This document shows, piece by piece, positions 34,909-44,514 of a stretch of DNA of 64,000 nt. The DNA lies in NCBI RefSeq assembly GCF_017311165.1, contig NZ_CP062973.1, positions 372,001 through 436,000 on the forward strand, given 5' to 3'. This stretch comes from Psychroflexus sp. ALD_RP9. Lineage in GTDB: Bacteria; Bacteroidota; Bacteroidia; Flavobacteriales; Flavobacteriaceae. Made by a program: the position numbers and the translations under genes. The first letter of the stretch is position 1; each line of letters begins with the position of its first letter. The notes below the pieces were generated by a model. It was not told the DNA's origin. It ran no database searches and was given only the letters and a program-made list of their open reading frames with translations.

Positions 34909-36765
34909 ATGAAGTTATTAGTTACAAGTATTTTTATATTATTTTTCTATAACGCCTACAGCCAATTGGGCTTTTGTTCTGGAAATACAGGCAACCCAAT
35001 TTTTACAGAAAATTTTGGTCAAGGTTTAAACAATGGGCCGCCTTTACCGCCTGGCACAACAACCTATAATTTCATTAATGCTAATAATCCACAAGATGGG
35101 CAATACACCATATCAAATAGTACATTTCAATTTGGTTGGAATATGCCAAGTGACCATACACCAAATGATTCTAATGGTAAGGCTTTAATTGTCAATGCAG
35201 ATGAAAACAACGCGGGTGAATTTTTTAGAACTACAATAAATGGTTTATGCGAAAATAATTCTTATGAGTTTTCGGCTTGGTTAATAAACATCCTACCTGC
35301 TAATAATGCTTGTCCTGGCACTGCCATTCCTGTCAACGTGAAATTTCAAATTTGGGATTCTACAGATACCAATTTATTAGCTGAAGGAGATACTGGTAAC
35401 ATCAATAGCAGTAACTCACCAACATGGCAACAATATGGACTTACATTTTCTACTTTAGAAAATCAAACTGAAGTTATTTTAAAAATGATTAATAATGGCA
35501 CAGGCGGTTGTGGCAACGACTTAGCCATCGATGATATAGTTTTTAGGTCTTGTGGAGATGAAACTGAAGTTGTTTTTGAAAATCAAGCTGAATTCAGTTA
35601 TTGCGAAAATGAAACCTTTAACCCTTTCACAATTAATGCAATACCTGATTTTAGCATCTACGATTCGCATTTTTACCAATGGCAGGTGAGCCAAGACCTA
35701 GAAAATTGGTCTAGCATTCCAGGAGAAACAAACTCTACACTTACTATTACAAATTCTAATGGTTTAGAGTTTTATCGTGCCTTAGTTGCTGAAGACGAAA
35801 TCAATGTTGAAAACAACTTATGCAATAGTATTTCAAATGTATTTACCGTAGAAGAAATAGAAATCTCTGATCCTGTTAGCTTAGGTAATGTCGAGGTTTG
35901 CGAAGGTGAAACACAAATTATAGCTGTTCAAGAAAATCCCAACATTACAGTTAACTGGTATGATGCCCAAACCAACGGAAACTTACTGGCCGAAAATTCG
36001 TTTACCTACCAAGCAGAAAATGAAGGTACTTATTATGCTGAAGCCATTTCCGTCAATGGAAGCTGTGTCAACTCAAACCGAATACCAATTACCTATTCTA
36101 TCAATTCAAATCCTCCTGAATTTACAAATGAAATTGTTTTATGTGAAGGAGAAAGCGCAACACTAACAGCTTTAGAAGGAAACTCTTTCAATTGGAGTAA
36201 CGGCGAAACAAATGAAGAAATAGAGGTCAATCAAGCTGGTCAATATTCCGTTGAGGTAACCAATGTTTCAAATTGTACAAGCTTACAAATATTTAATGTT
36301 GAAATTAACGCAACGCCTGTTATTGAGTCAGTTGAAAGTGTTGGTAGTGACATTCAAATCAACCTTCAAAATAATGGAGATTTCAGCTATGCAATAAATA
36401 ATCAATTTTACCAAGATAGTCCTTATTTTTCATCTGTAAAAGGTGGCTTAAAAACCATTATTGTAAGTGAGAATAATGGTTGTGGTACAACTGAAGTTGA
36501 TTTTCTTCATTTGGTAGTTCCTAAGTTTTTCACACCAAATAATGACGGCATAAATGATGTTTTTAAAATCAATGATGCAAATTTGGTTCAACCTTACAAA
36601 ATTCAAATCTTTAATCGCTATGGAAAGTTATTAACACGTGGTGAAAATGAAAATTTCAGCTGGAACGGGCAATTTAATGGACAACCTGTTCCTTCAGGCG
36701 ATTATTGGTACAACATTGTAGTTGGCGATAAAAATTTTACGGGTCATTTCACCTTAAAACGATAA
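34909..36765 (+). CDS. Type IX-secreted protein with Ig-like repeats and type B sorting domain
   Basis: A 618-residue exported protein. Signal peptide 1-18 (FYNAYS), a jelly-roll-like N-terminal domain (about 20-205, GNTGNPIFTENFGQG and the NNSYEFSAWLINI block), then several Ig-like units (about 225-530, each starting with a cysteine-bearing VCEGE motif). The end KFFTPNNDGINDVFKI...YKIQIFNRYGKLL...WNGQFNGQPVPSGDYWY is the gliding-motility-type (type B) C-terminal sorting signal read by the type IX secretion system. It should be released or fixed on the cell surface; adhesion is the likely job. Confidence 0.9.
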   Translation: MKLLVTSIFILFFYNAYSQLGFCSGNTGNPIFTENFGQGLNNGPPLPPGTTTYNFINANNPQDGQYTISNSTFQFGWNMPSDHTPNDSNGKALIVNADENNAGEFFRTTINGLCENNSYEFSAWLINILPANNACPGTAIPVNVKFQIWDSTDTNLLAEGDTGNINSSNSPTWQQYGLTFSTLENQTEVILKMINNGTGGCGNDLAIDDIVFRSCGDETEVVFENQAEFSYCENETFNPFTINAIPDFSIYDSHFYQWQVSQDLENWSSIPGETNSTLTITNSNGLEFYRALVAEDEINVENNLCNSISNVFTVEEIEISDPVSLGNVEVCEGETQIIAVQENPNITVNWYDAQTNGNLLAENSFTYQAENEGTYYAEAISVNGSCVNSNRIPITYSINSNPPEFTNEIVLCEGESATLTALEGNSFNWSNGETNEEIEVNQAGQYSVEVTNVSNCTSLQIFNVEINATPVIESVESVGSDIQINLQNNGDFSYAINNQFYQDSPYFSSVKGGLKTIIVSENNGCGTTEVDFLHLVVPKFFTPNNDGINDVFKINDANLVQPYKIQIFNRYGKLLTRGENENFSWNGQFNGQPVPSGDYWYNIVVGDKNFTGHFTLKR

Positions 36766-36812
36766 GCAACTATAAAGCTTGTCAAATCATACCATATTTA
36801 AGCGATATTCTT

Positions 36813-36820
36813 TAACTTTG
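36813..36820 (+). promoter_or_regulatory. -7 element for lpdA
   Basis: TAACTTTG matches TAnnTTTG and ends 28 bases before the ATG at 36849. Confidence 0.5.
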
Positions 36821-36848
36821 CGACTTAATTTATTGAAAAACAATTCAC

Positions 36849-38240
36849 ATGAATAAATATGACATCATTGTAGTCGGTAGTGGTCCTGGAGGCTATGTTA
36901 CAGCAATCCGTGCTTCTCAGCTAGGTTTTAAAGTTGCAGTTGTTGAAAAAGAAAGCCTCGGTGGCGTTTGTTTAAATTGGGGTTGTATACCAACTAAGGC
37001 ACTACTTAAAAGTGCTCAAGTATTTGACTATCTGAATCATGCAAGTGATTATGGTTTAAAAGTTGAAAAAGCAGACAAAGACTTTAGCGCTGTAGTAAAA
37101 CGAAGCCGAAATGTTGCTGAAGGAATGAGCAAAGGTGTACAGTTTTTAATGAAAAAAAATAAAATTGATGTTTTAAATGGTAATGGAAAACTTTTAAAAG
37201 GTAAAAAAGTTGAAGTCACCGATAAAAATGATAAAAAAACAACTTACGAAGCCGATCACGTCATTATAGCTACAGGCGCAAGATCACGTGAATTACCTAA
37301 TTTACCACAGGACGGCAAAAAAGTAATTGGTTACCGCAAAGCCATGACACTTGAAAAACAACCTAAGTCGATGATTGTTGTTGGATCTGGTGCAATTGGT
37401 GTTGAATTTGCAAGCTTCTATAACGCCATGGGAACCGATGTAACAATTGTTGAATATCTCCCAAATATTGTTCCTGTAGAAGATGAAGAAGTCTCAAAAC
37501 AATTTGAGCGCATCTACAAGAAAAAAGGCATTAAAATAATGACTAACTCTTCTGTAGAAAGTGTCGATACTTCAGGAAAACAAGTTAAAGCTAAAGTGAA
37601 AACAAAAAAAGGTGAAGAAACCCTTGAAGCCGATATTGTTCTTTCTGCCGTAGGAATTAAGACAAATATTGAAAATATTGGTTTAGAAGAAGTTGGTATT
37701 AAAACTGACAAAGATAAAATTCAAGTTAATGATTTTTATCAAACTAATATTCCTGGATACTATGCCATTGGCGATGTAACTCATGGCCCAGCATTAGCCC
37801 ATGTTGCATCAGCTGAAGGAATTCTTTGTGTTGAAAAAATTGCAGGAATGAAGGTTGAAGCAATTGATTACGGTAACATTCCTGGATGCACCTATTCTAA
37901 CCCAGAAATCGCAAGTGTTGGTATGACCGAAAAGCAAGCTAAAGAAGCAGGCTATGAAATTAAGGTTGGTAAGTTTCCTTTCTCTGCCTCAGGAAAAGCT
38001 AGTGCATCAGGTGCCAAAGATGGTTTTGTTAAAGTCATTTTCGATGCCAAATACGGCGAGTGGCTTGGTTGCCACATGCTAGGCGCTGGTGTCACCGATA
38101 TGATTGCCGAAGCTGTTCTTGGTAGAAAACTTGAAACTACAGGCCACGAAGTTTTAAAAGCCATTCATCCACACCCAACAATGAGTGAAGCAGTGATGGA
38201 AGCAGTTGCCGATGCTTATGACGAAGTAATTCACTTATAA
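36849..38240 (+). CDS. lpdA: Dihydrolipoyl dehydrogenase
   Basis: A 463-residue FAD enzyme, the E3 part of pyruvate and 2-oxoglutarate dehydrogenase and possibly the glycine cleavage system. GSGPGGYVTAIRASQLG binds FAD, GGVCLNWGCIPTKALL holds the redox-active disulfide, VVGSGAIGVEFASF binds NAD and HPHPTMSEAVMEA holds the His-Glu pair. Transcribed alone with its own terminator, away from the E1/E2 genes. Confidence 0.96.
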   Translation: MNKYDIIVVGSGPGGYVTAIRASQLGFKVAVVEKESLGGVCLNWGCIPTKALLKSAQVFDYLNHASDYGLKVEKADKDFSAVVKRSRNVAEGMSKGVQFLMKKNKIDVLNGNGKLLKGKKVEVTDKNDKKTTYEADHVIIATGARSRELPNLPQDGKKVIGYRKAMTLEKQPKSMIVVGSGAIGVEFASFYNAMGTDVTIVEYLPNIVPVEDEEVSKQFERIYKKKGIKIMTNSSVESVDTSGKQVKAKVKTKKGEETLEADIVLSAVGIKTNIENIGLEEVGIKTDKDKIQVNDFYQTNIPGYYAIGDVTHGPALAHVASAEGILCVEKIAGMKVEAIDYGNIPGCTYSNPEIASVGMTEKQAKEAGYEIKVGKFPFSASGKASASGAKDGFVKVIFDAKYGEWLGCHMLGAGVTDMIAEAVLGRKLETTGHEVLKAIHPHPTMSEAVMEAVADAYDEVIHL

Positions 38241-38255
38241 TCTAACTACTTTTTA

Positions 38256-38263
38256 TAACTTTG
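38256..38263 (+). promoter_or_regulatory. -7 element overlapping the lpdA terminator
   Basis: TAACTTTG matches TAnnTTTG directly before the terminator stem that starts at 38264. Transcription from it would begin inside the stem, about 25-30 bases before the ATG of the SpoU-family gene at 38296. Confidence 0.4.
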
Positions 38264-38292
38264 AAAGCTCCCACAAATCGGGAGCTTTTTTT
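38264..38292 (+). terminator. Intrinsic terminator of lpdA
   Basis: A perfect 9-base stem AAAGCTCCC (38264-38272) and GGGAGCTTT (38280-38288) with a 7-base loop is followed by T residues to 38292. It ends 3 bases before the next start codon. Confidence 0.85.
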
Positions 38293-38295
38293 ATA

Positions 38296-39072
38296 ATGAT
38301 TGAAAGTTTACAAAACCAAAATATTAAGAAAATTCAACGCTTACAAAAAAAAACTAAGCGTCGAAAAGATGATCAATTAATTGTTGTTGAAGGTGTCCGT
38401 GAAATTAAAATTGCTTTACAAAACAAATATCAATTTACTGAAGTTTATGTTTGTAATACTATTTATGATCATCAACTTGAACTAAAAGGCGTCAAAATAA
38501 TTAATGTATCTGAGCAGGTTTATCAAAAAATCGCTTATAGAAGTACAACTGAAGGTATAATAGGCCTAGCAAAACCCAAACAACATCACCTATTAAATCT
38601 CAAATTTAAAAACCAAAAACCTTTAATTCTTATTGCAGAAGCACCAGAAAAGCCAGGAAATATTGGTGCACTACTAAGAACTGCCGATGCTGCAAATTTA
38701 GATGCAGTAATTATTGCTAACCCAAAAACCGATTTGTATAATCCTAATATTATTAGGTCAAGCTTAGGAACCGTGTTTTCAAAGCAAATCGGTATTGGCT
38801 CAACCCATGAAATAATTAATTTTTTAAGAGAAAAAAAGATTTCAATTTATGCAGCAACACTTCAAAATTCAAACATTTACACAAAAGAAGATTTTACAAA
38901 GGCTTCAGCAATTGTAGTTGGCACTGAATCTAAAGGACTATCAGAACTTTGGCGAAATGCTGCAAAACAAAATATAAACATCCCTATGCAAGGTAGCATC
39001 GATTCTATGAATGTTTCAGTATCGGCTGCCATAATAATTTTTGAAGCCAAGCGACAACGCGATTTAAAATAA
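38296..39072 (+). CDS. TrmH/SpoU-family RNA 2'-O-methyltransferase
   Basis: A 258-residue SPOUT methylase. The N-terminal substrate-binding domain reads QNIKKIQRLQKKTKRRKDDQ, and the knotted SAM domain shows ILIAEAPEKPGNIGALLRTADAANLD, IIRSSLGTVFS, VVGTESKGLSELW and PMQGSIDSMNVSVSAAIIIFE, the three SpoU motifs. It methylates ribose in rRNA or tRNA; the exact site is not readable. The gene begins just past the lpdA terminator. Confidence 0.9.
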   Translation: MIESLQNQNIKKIQRLQKKTKRRKDDQLIVVEGVREIKIALQNKYQFTEVYVCNTIYDHQLELKGVKIINVSEQVYQKIAYRSTTEGIIGLAKPKQHHLLNLKFKNQKPLILIAEAPEKPGNIGALLRTADAANLDAVIIANPKTDLYNPNIIRSSLGTVFSKQIGIGSTHEIINFLREKKISIYAATLQNSNIYTKEDFTKASAIVVGTESKGLSELWRNAAKQNINIPMQGSIDSMNVSVSAAIIIFEAKRQRDLK

Positions 39073-39113
39073 TGTATTAACTTCAGCGTTTAAACTAAAA
39101 GCTTAATTTGTTT

Positions 39114-40817
39114 ATGAAAAACCTCCTTAAAATTGCAGTCTTGTTATGTTGCAGTTATTGGTGTTTTCCCCAGCAAATTTCAAAACCAATTCCTGAAAAC
39201 TATTTTAAGTCACCGCTAGAAATACCACTTTTACTTTCTGGCACATTTGGTGAACTTAGGTCTAATCATTTTCATGCTGGCCTTGACCTTAAAACTAAAG
39301 GTGTTACTGGCTTAAAAGTTAAAGCATCAGCTGATGGATATATAAGTCGAATAAAAATACAACGGTTTGGCTATGGTATGGCACTATACATTAAGCATCC
39401 CAACGGCTACCAAACGGTTTATGCTCATTTAAGTGCCTATGCAGAAAAAATTCATGACTATGTTTTAAAAGAGCAATATAAGCGTGAGTCTTTTGAAATA
39501 GAATTGTTTCCAAAACCAGGTAATTTACCAGTAAAACAAGGTGAAGTTATTGGCTATAGCGGTAATTCAGGATCTAGCGGCGGACCTCATTTACATTTTG
39601 AAATTAGAGATGAAAATTCCAGACCAATGAATCCGTTTTTATTTGGTTTCAAAAGTGTAAAAGACACTAAACCACCTAGAATTAGAGGATTATATGCTTA
39701 TAGTTTAAGTGAAGAAGCTCATATCAACGGACAACAAAGTCGACAAAAAATTAAATTAACTAAAATTAGTCAAAACACTTATAAAGCTGAAGAAATTACA
39801 GCTTTTGGTAAAATTGCTTTGGGTGTTGATACTTACGATCAGTTTGATTTAAGCTATAACAAAAATGGTATTTACGCTGTTGAAGTTTTTGAAAATGGCC
39901 ATCAAAAATTTAAAACCTATTTTAACCGATTTTCATTTTCAGAAACAAGATATATCAATCGGTTAATCGATTATAGTTATTACAAGTCAGACCGAAAACG
40001 TATAATGAAGTTATATAAACCCGATGAACTTCAACTTGACTTAGTAGAATCAATAGATCGAAATGGCATTATTCATCTTGATAAAGATAGCCTTAACCTT
40101 AACATCAAAGTTGTGATTAAAGACTTTAATAACAACACAAAACAAATACATATTCCTTTGAAGAGTAATCCCATTAAATTGCCTTCAAAAAAAGATTCTG
40201 TTACGCCGTATTATGCACAAGTTGACTATCCTTCGATGTTTGAGAATGGTAAAATTGATGTCTTTATTCCGAAAAATGCACTTTACGAAGACACCTATTT
40301 AGACATTAAATTTAAAGCAAATGCTGTAAAAGTTCATGATTATAAAACACCACTACATAAAAGTATTAGTATAGGTTTTGATGTTTCAGAGTTTTCAGAA
40401 AAAGATAAGCAACAATTATACATTGCTAAAACTTATCCATGGGGAAAGTTTTATTATTCAAATACTAAGAAAACTAACAATAGATTTGTGACTTACACTA
40501 AAGAATTTGGAGATTACGAGCTAAAAATTGATAAAACACCACCAACAATAAAACCCATTAATTTTAGAGACGGCAAATGGATGTCTAATTATCGGTATTT
40601 AAAACTAAAAATTGATGATGATGAAACTGGAATTGATAGTTATTATGCTACGGTAAATGGTAAATTCATTTTAATGTCTTATGATTACAAGACAAAAATA
40701 CTTACACACGACTTTAATGATGATGCCATTAAAGAAACCCGAAATAAACTAAAAGTAGTTGTGACTGATAATGTTGGAAATACTTCTATATTTGAAGCAA
40801 ATTTTAATCGAAAATAA
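39114..40817 (+). CDS. M23 family peptidase (LytM domain), exported
   Basis: A 567-residue protein with a signal peptide (MKNLLKIAVLLCCSYWCFPQ). The LytM domain (about 45-185) has SNHFHAGLDLKTKG (His and Asp zinc ligands) and GPHLHFEIRDENSRPMNP (HxH), so the catalytic set is intact. A long beta-rich C-terminal region follows (about 190-567). It probably cuts peptidoglycan cross-links. The ATG at 39114 is preferred to the TTG at 39108. The TonB receptor gene follows after 12 bases. Confidence 0.9.
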   Translation: MKNLLKIAVLLCCSYWCFPQQISKPIPENYFKSPLEIPLLLSGTFGELRSNHFHAGLDLKTKGVTGLKVKASADGYISRIKIQRFGYGMALYIKHPNGYQTVYAHLSAYAEKIHDYVLKEQYKRESFEIELFPKPGNLPVKQGEVIGYSGNSGSSGGPHLHFEIRDENSRPMNPFLFGFKSVKDTKPPRIRGLYAYSLSEEAHINGQQSRQKIKLTKISQNTYKAEEITAFGKIALGVDTYDQFDLSYNKNGIYAVEVFENGHQKFKTYFNRFSFSETRYINRLIDYSYYKSDRKRIMKLYKPDELQLDLVESIDRNGIIHLDKDSLNLNIKVVIKDFNNNTKQIHIPLKSNPIKLPSKKDSVTPYYAQVDYPSMFENGKIDVFIPKNALYEDTYLDIKFKANAVKVHDYKTPLHKSISIGFDVSEFSEKDKQQLYIAKTYPWGKFYYSNTKKTNNRFVTYTKEFGDYELKIDKTPPTIKPINFRDGKWMSNYRYLKLKIDDDETGIDSYYATVNGKFILMSYDYKTKILTHDFNDDAIKETRNKLKVVVTDNVGNTSIFEANFNRK

Positions 40818-40829
40818 TAATTTTAGCTT

Positions 40830-43289
40830 TTGAAATCCTATTTTTTCCTCACCTTAACCCTAATAACTTGGTTTTGTGTCTCTCAAACAGCACGTATCAA
40901 TGGCTTAGTTTTTAATGAAAATCAAGACCCACTCGAGGCTGTAAATGTAAGTTATGGTAATAGCGGCACAACAACTAATACGAATGGTTTTTATAATTTA
41001 ACTGTTCCGGCTAATCAAACCATAACAATAAAAGTTTCTTATATCGGTTATCAACCCATTACAGCCAAGTTAAATTTAAAACCAAATACGGTCAAAGAAC
41101 TAAACTTTGTATTAAAAACTAAAGTAGAGCAAATTAGTGAAGTTATAATTACCAATGAACCACGTTCAAGAATTGAAGGCATCACTATCTTAGCTCCCGA
41201 AACCGTTAGAAGAATTCCTGGTGCCAATCCTGGTGTTGAAAATATTTTAATGACTTTGCCTGGCGTAAACTCTAACAACGAATTAAGTACACAATACGCC
41301 GTTCGCGGTGGTAATTACGATGAAAATTTAGTTTACGTTAATGGCATTCAAGTCTATCGCCCATTTTTAGTAAGAAGCGGCCAGCAAGAAGGCTTAAGTT
41401 TTGTAAATACGGATTTAGTTAGAGATGTTAATTTTTCTGCTGGCGGATTTCAAGCCAAGTATGGTGACAAATTATCATCAGTTTTAGATATCGAATACCG
41501 AAGACCTGTAGATTTCGGCGGAAGCTTTGAAGCTAGTTTCTTAGGTGGTAGCGCTTCTGTTGAAGCCGTGTCAAAAAATCAAAAATTAACAGGTATTTTA
41601 GGTATAAGATATCGCGACAATAGTCTATTTGTAAATGCTAAACAAACCGACGCCGATTTTAAACCTCGGTTTTTTGACACACAAACTTATCTTACCTATC
41701 AATTTAATAATAAATTAGAGCTAAGCTTTTTAGGCAATATAGCAATTAATACCTATGATTACATTCCTTTTACTCGCCAAACAAATTTTGGAACCATCCA
41801 AGACCCAAAAGCACTTTTAATTTTTTACGAAGGCCAAGAACAAGACCAATATGAAACTTACTTTGGTGCCTTATCTGCTAACTATGAAATTAATGAAAAC
41901 TTTACAACAAAAACAACAGCTTCTGTTTATCACACTAAAGAGCAAGAATTTTTTGACATCGTAGCCAATTATAGGATAGGTGAAGTTAATTCAGGTTTTG
42001 GTGATGAAGATTTTGGTGAGGTAGAATTTACTGAAGGCGCTGGTGCTCAATACACGCATGCTCGAAACAAACTCGATGCCTTAATTGCAAATTTTAAACA
42101 CGAAGGTAAAGTTGATATTAACGACCATAAATTTGAATATGGCGCTAACTTTGTTCATGAAGATATTCGGGATCAATTGCAAGAATATGAAATGATTGAT
42201 TCTGCTGGTTTTTTTGTAAGACCAATACAACCCAACTTCGAAAACGATCAACCCTACAACCCTTACGAAGAACCTATTGAACCCTATTTTAGTATCAGAG
42301 CAAAAAATAGTACAACAATCAACCGTATTTCGGCTTATCTGCAGTGGAGTCATAAATTTAAAATCAATAATGCCAAAGCTTGGGTAAATGCTGGCGTTAG
42401 AACACAAGTATGGAATGTGAGTGGCGACCAAATTAACGCAAACACACAGCAAGTTTTTAGCCCTAGAGCGCAGTTTTCAATCAAACCAAAGTGGAAAAAA
42501 GATATGTTGTTTAGACTATCTGGTGGCTTTTATCATCAACCGCCAATGTATCGCGCTTTAAGAGACTCTACTGGTCAAGTTATACCAGAAGTTGAAGCCC
42601 AAGAATCGGTACATATAGTATTAGGAAACGATTATAGTTTTAAACTTTGGGACAGACCGTTTAAGTTAGTTTCAGAGGCTTATTACAAAAAGCTATCAAA
42701 TGTTAACCCTTACACAATTGAAAATGTTAGAATTCGCTATCGTGCTAGAAATGATGTTGAAGCTTATGCATACGGCCTAGATCTCCGCTTAAATGGAGAG
42801 TTTGTGCCTGGTACCGAAAGTTGGTTTAGCTTTGGCTACTTAAAAACCGAAGAACGGCAAATTGGACGGAGTAACTTTATTTCTCGACCAACTGATCAAC
42901 GCCTAAAGTTTGCTGCATTGTTTCAAGACTATGTACCTAACATACCTAAATTAAAACTTTATTTAAATTTAGTTTACAACACAGGTTTGCCAGGTGGCTC
43001 ACCTCGATTTGCTGATCCGTACGAGTATCAAACAAGACTACCAGATTATCAAAGGGTTGATATCGGCTTTTTTTATGCTTTAAAAGAGCCTGAAGACAAA
43101 CTGAAACCAAAGCATTGGTTAGCGAAATTTGAAAGTATTGATATAGGTTTCGAGATTTTTAACATGTTTGACCGCCTAAATTCTATTACAAATACCTTTG
43201 TACGTGACGCCACTACAAGAAATCAATTTGCGATTCCTAATTTTTTGAGTCCGCGTGTATTCAATTTAAAATTAAGAACAAGGTTTTAA
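40830..43289 (+). CDS. TonB-dependent outer-membrane receptor
   Basis: An 819-residue receptor with a TTG start giving MKSYFFLTLTLITWFCVSQ as signal peptide. The carboxypeptidase-regulatory domain (about 22-105: INGLVFNENQDPLEAVNVSY, IKVSYIGYQPI) precedes a plug domain (YAVRGGNYDENLVYVNGI, FSAGGFQAKYGDKLSSVLDIEY) and a barrel ending LRTRF with the terminal Phe. No SusD or DUF4249 partner is present, so sugar or metal uptake cannot be told apart. It overlaps the cysteine desulfurase end by 4 bases. Confidence 0.9.
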   Translation: MKSYFFLTLTLITWFCVSQTARINGLVFNENQDPLEAVNVSYGNSGTTTNTNGFYNLTVPANQTITIKVSYIGYQPITAKLNLKPNTVKELNFVLKTKVEQISEVIITNEPRSRIEGITILAPETVRRIPGANPGVENILMTLPGVNSNNELSTQYAVRGGNYDENLVYVNGIQVYRPFLVRSGQQEGLSFVNTDLVRDVNFSAGGFQAKYGDKLSSVLDIEYRRPVDFGGSFEASFLGGSASVEAVSKNQKLTGILGIRYRDNSLFVNAKQTDADFKPRFFDTQTYLTYQFNNKLELSFLGNIAINTYDYIPFTRQTNFGTIQDPKALLIFYEGQEQDQYETYFGALSANYEINENFTTKTTASVYHTKEQEFFDIVANYRIGEVNSGFGDEDFGEVEFTEGAGAQYTHARNKLDALIANFKHEGKVDINDHKFEYGANFVHEDIRDQLQEYEMIDSAGFFVRPIQPNFENDQPYNPYEEPIEPYFSIRAKNSTTINRISAYLQWSHKFKINNAKAWVNAGVRTQVWNVSGDQINANTQQVFSPRAQFSIKPKWKKDMLFRLSGGFYHQPPMYRALRDSTGQVIPEVEAQESVHIVLGNDYSFKLWDRPFKLVSEAYYKKLSNVNPYTIENVRIRYRARNDVEAYAYGLDLRLNGEFVPGTESWFSFGYLKTEERQIGRSNFISRPTDQRLKFAALFQDYVPNIPKLKLYLNLVYNTGLPGGSPRFADPYEYQTRLPDYQRVDIGFFYALKEPEDKLKPKHWLAKFESIDIGFEIFNMFDRLNSITNTFVRDATTRNQFAIPNFLSPRVFNLKLRTRF

Positions 43290-44425
43290 TCTAAAAGGAT
43301 TTGCTTCAACTTGTCCACAAAATAGTCAATATCAACAATTGAATTGGTAGATGAAAAGGACAAACGTAAACCATGCTGCTCGCCACCATAAATTTCATTT
43401 AACACAAATGAACCTTCTTGTGCACCACTTTGGCAAGCACTACCTTTAGAACAAGCAATGCCATGCAAATCAAGTTGAAGGATAAGCATATCAGACTCAA
43501 ATTTAGGTAACGGTATTGTAAAGTTTAAAATTTTATGCGAACTTAAATTAAAGTCACTTGATGCACCATTAAATCGAACATCTGGAAAAGTAGCTTCCAG
43601 TTTAGTTATACAATATGTTTTAAGTGTTTTTACGTGTTCGCGCTCACGAGTCATGTTTTCGTAAGCTAAGGTAAGTGCTTTTTCGGTTGCACCAACACTG
43701 TAAACATTTTCAGTACCAGCACGACGACCACGTTCTTGAGAGCCACCAAAAATAAGCGGATTTAAATTGTGTTGCTCTTTAATTATTGCAAAACCAATTC
43801 CTTTAGGGCCATTAAATTTATGTGCGCTTGCTGTTAAAAAATCAATTGGAATATGCTTTAAATCTAATGGATAAAATCCAATACTTTGAACGGTGTCACT
43901 GTGAAATAAAGCCTTATATTTTTGGCAGATTTCACTAATTTGTTTTAAATCATTTATGTGGCCAACTTCATTATTAATATGCATCAGAGAAACTAGAGTT
44001 GGCTTATCACTTTCAGCTAATAAGTGTTCTAAATGTGTGTAATTAATTAAACCATTTTTAGTCAAATTAACGTATAAAACTTCAACCGAAGACGAGTTTG
44101 CAAGATGTTCTACACAATTTAATACGGCATGGTGTTCAATTTTAGAAGTAATAATTCGTTTAACACCTAAGTCTTTCACAGCACCTATAATCACCAAATT
44201 ATCTGCTTCAGTTCCTCCAGAAGTAAATACAATTTCTTTAGATTTAACTTCTAAAAGTTTAGCCATTTTTTTCCGGCTCGACTCTATTAAAGCCTTAGCT
44301 TTTCTACCAATTGCATGTGTTGATGATGGATTACCAAAATTATTATTCATTAAATCAACCATCACACTAATAGCTTCTGGTCGCATTGGTGTTGTTGCAG
44401 CGTGATCAAGATATACTTTGCGCAT
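43286..44425 (-). CDS. Cysteine desulfurase (NifS/IscS family)
   Basis: A 379-residue PLP enzyme that takes sulfur from cysteine for iron-sulfur clusters or tRNA thiolation. VYLDHAATTPMRPEA is the classical start, GGTEADNLVI binds PLP, SAHKFNGPKGIGF holds the PLP Lys and GSACQSGAQEGSFV the catalytic Cys. A start at 44443 is open but the -7 element at 44441-44448 argues for the ATG at 44425. No iscU or suf gene is adjacent, so the acceptor is unknown. Confidence 0.93.
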   Translation of the reverse strand: MRKVYLDHAATTPMRPEAISVMVDLMNNNFGNPSSTHAIGRKAKALIESSRKKMAKLLEVKSKEIVFTSGGTEADNLVIIGAVKDLGVKRIITSKIEHHAVLNCVEHLANSSSVEVLYVNLTKNGLINYTHLEHLLAESDKPTLVSLMHINNEVGHINDLKQISEICQKYKALFHSDTVQSIGFYPLDLKHIPIDFLTASAHKFNGPKGIGFAIIKEQHNLNPLIFGGSQERGRRAGTENVYSVGATEKALTLAYENMTREREHVKTLKTYCITKLEATFPDVRFNGASSDFNLSSHKILNFTIPLPKFESDMLILQLDLHGIACSKGSACQSGAQEGSFVLNEIYGGEQHGLRLSFSSTNSIVDIDYFVDKLKQILLD

Positions 44426-44440
44426 TGTCTTAGTTTTTAG

Positions 44441-44448
44441 CAAAATTA
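44441..44448 (-). promoter_or_regulatory. -7 element for cysteine desulfurase
   Basis: CAAAATTA reads TAATTTTG on the minus strand, 15 bases before the ATG at 44425. Confidence 0.4.
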
Positions 44449-44493
44449 ATGCAATTATAGTTTTGAAGACTGATATTTATCACTCAGATAGCT

Positions 44494-44501
44494 TAAATTT
44501 G
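44494..44501 (+). promoter_or_regulatory. -7 element for calcium-repeat lipoprotein
   Basis: TAAATTTG matches TAnnTTTG and ends 13 bases before the ATG at 44515. Confidence 0.45.
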
Positions 44502-44514
44502 AAAAAAAATTGAC

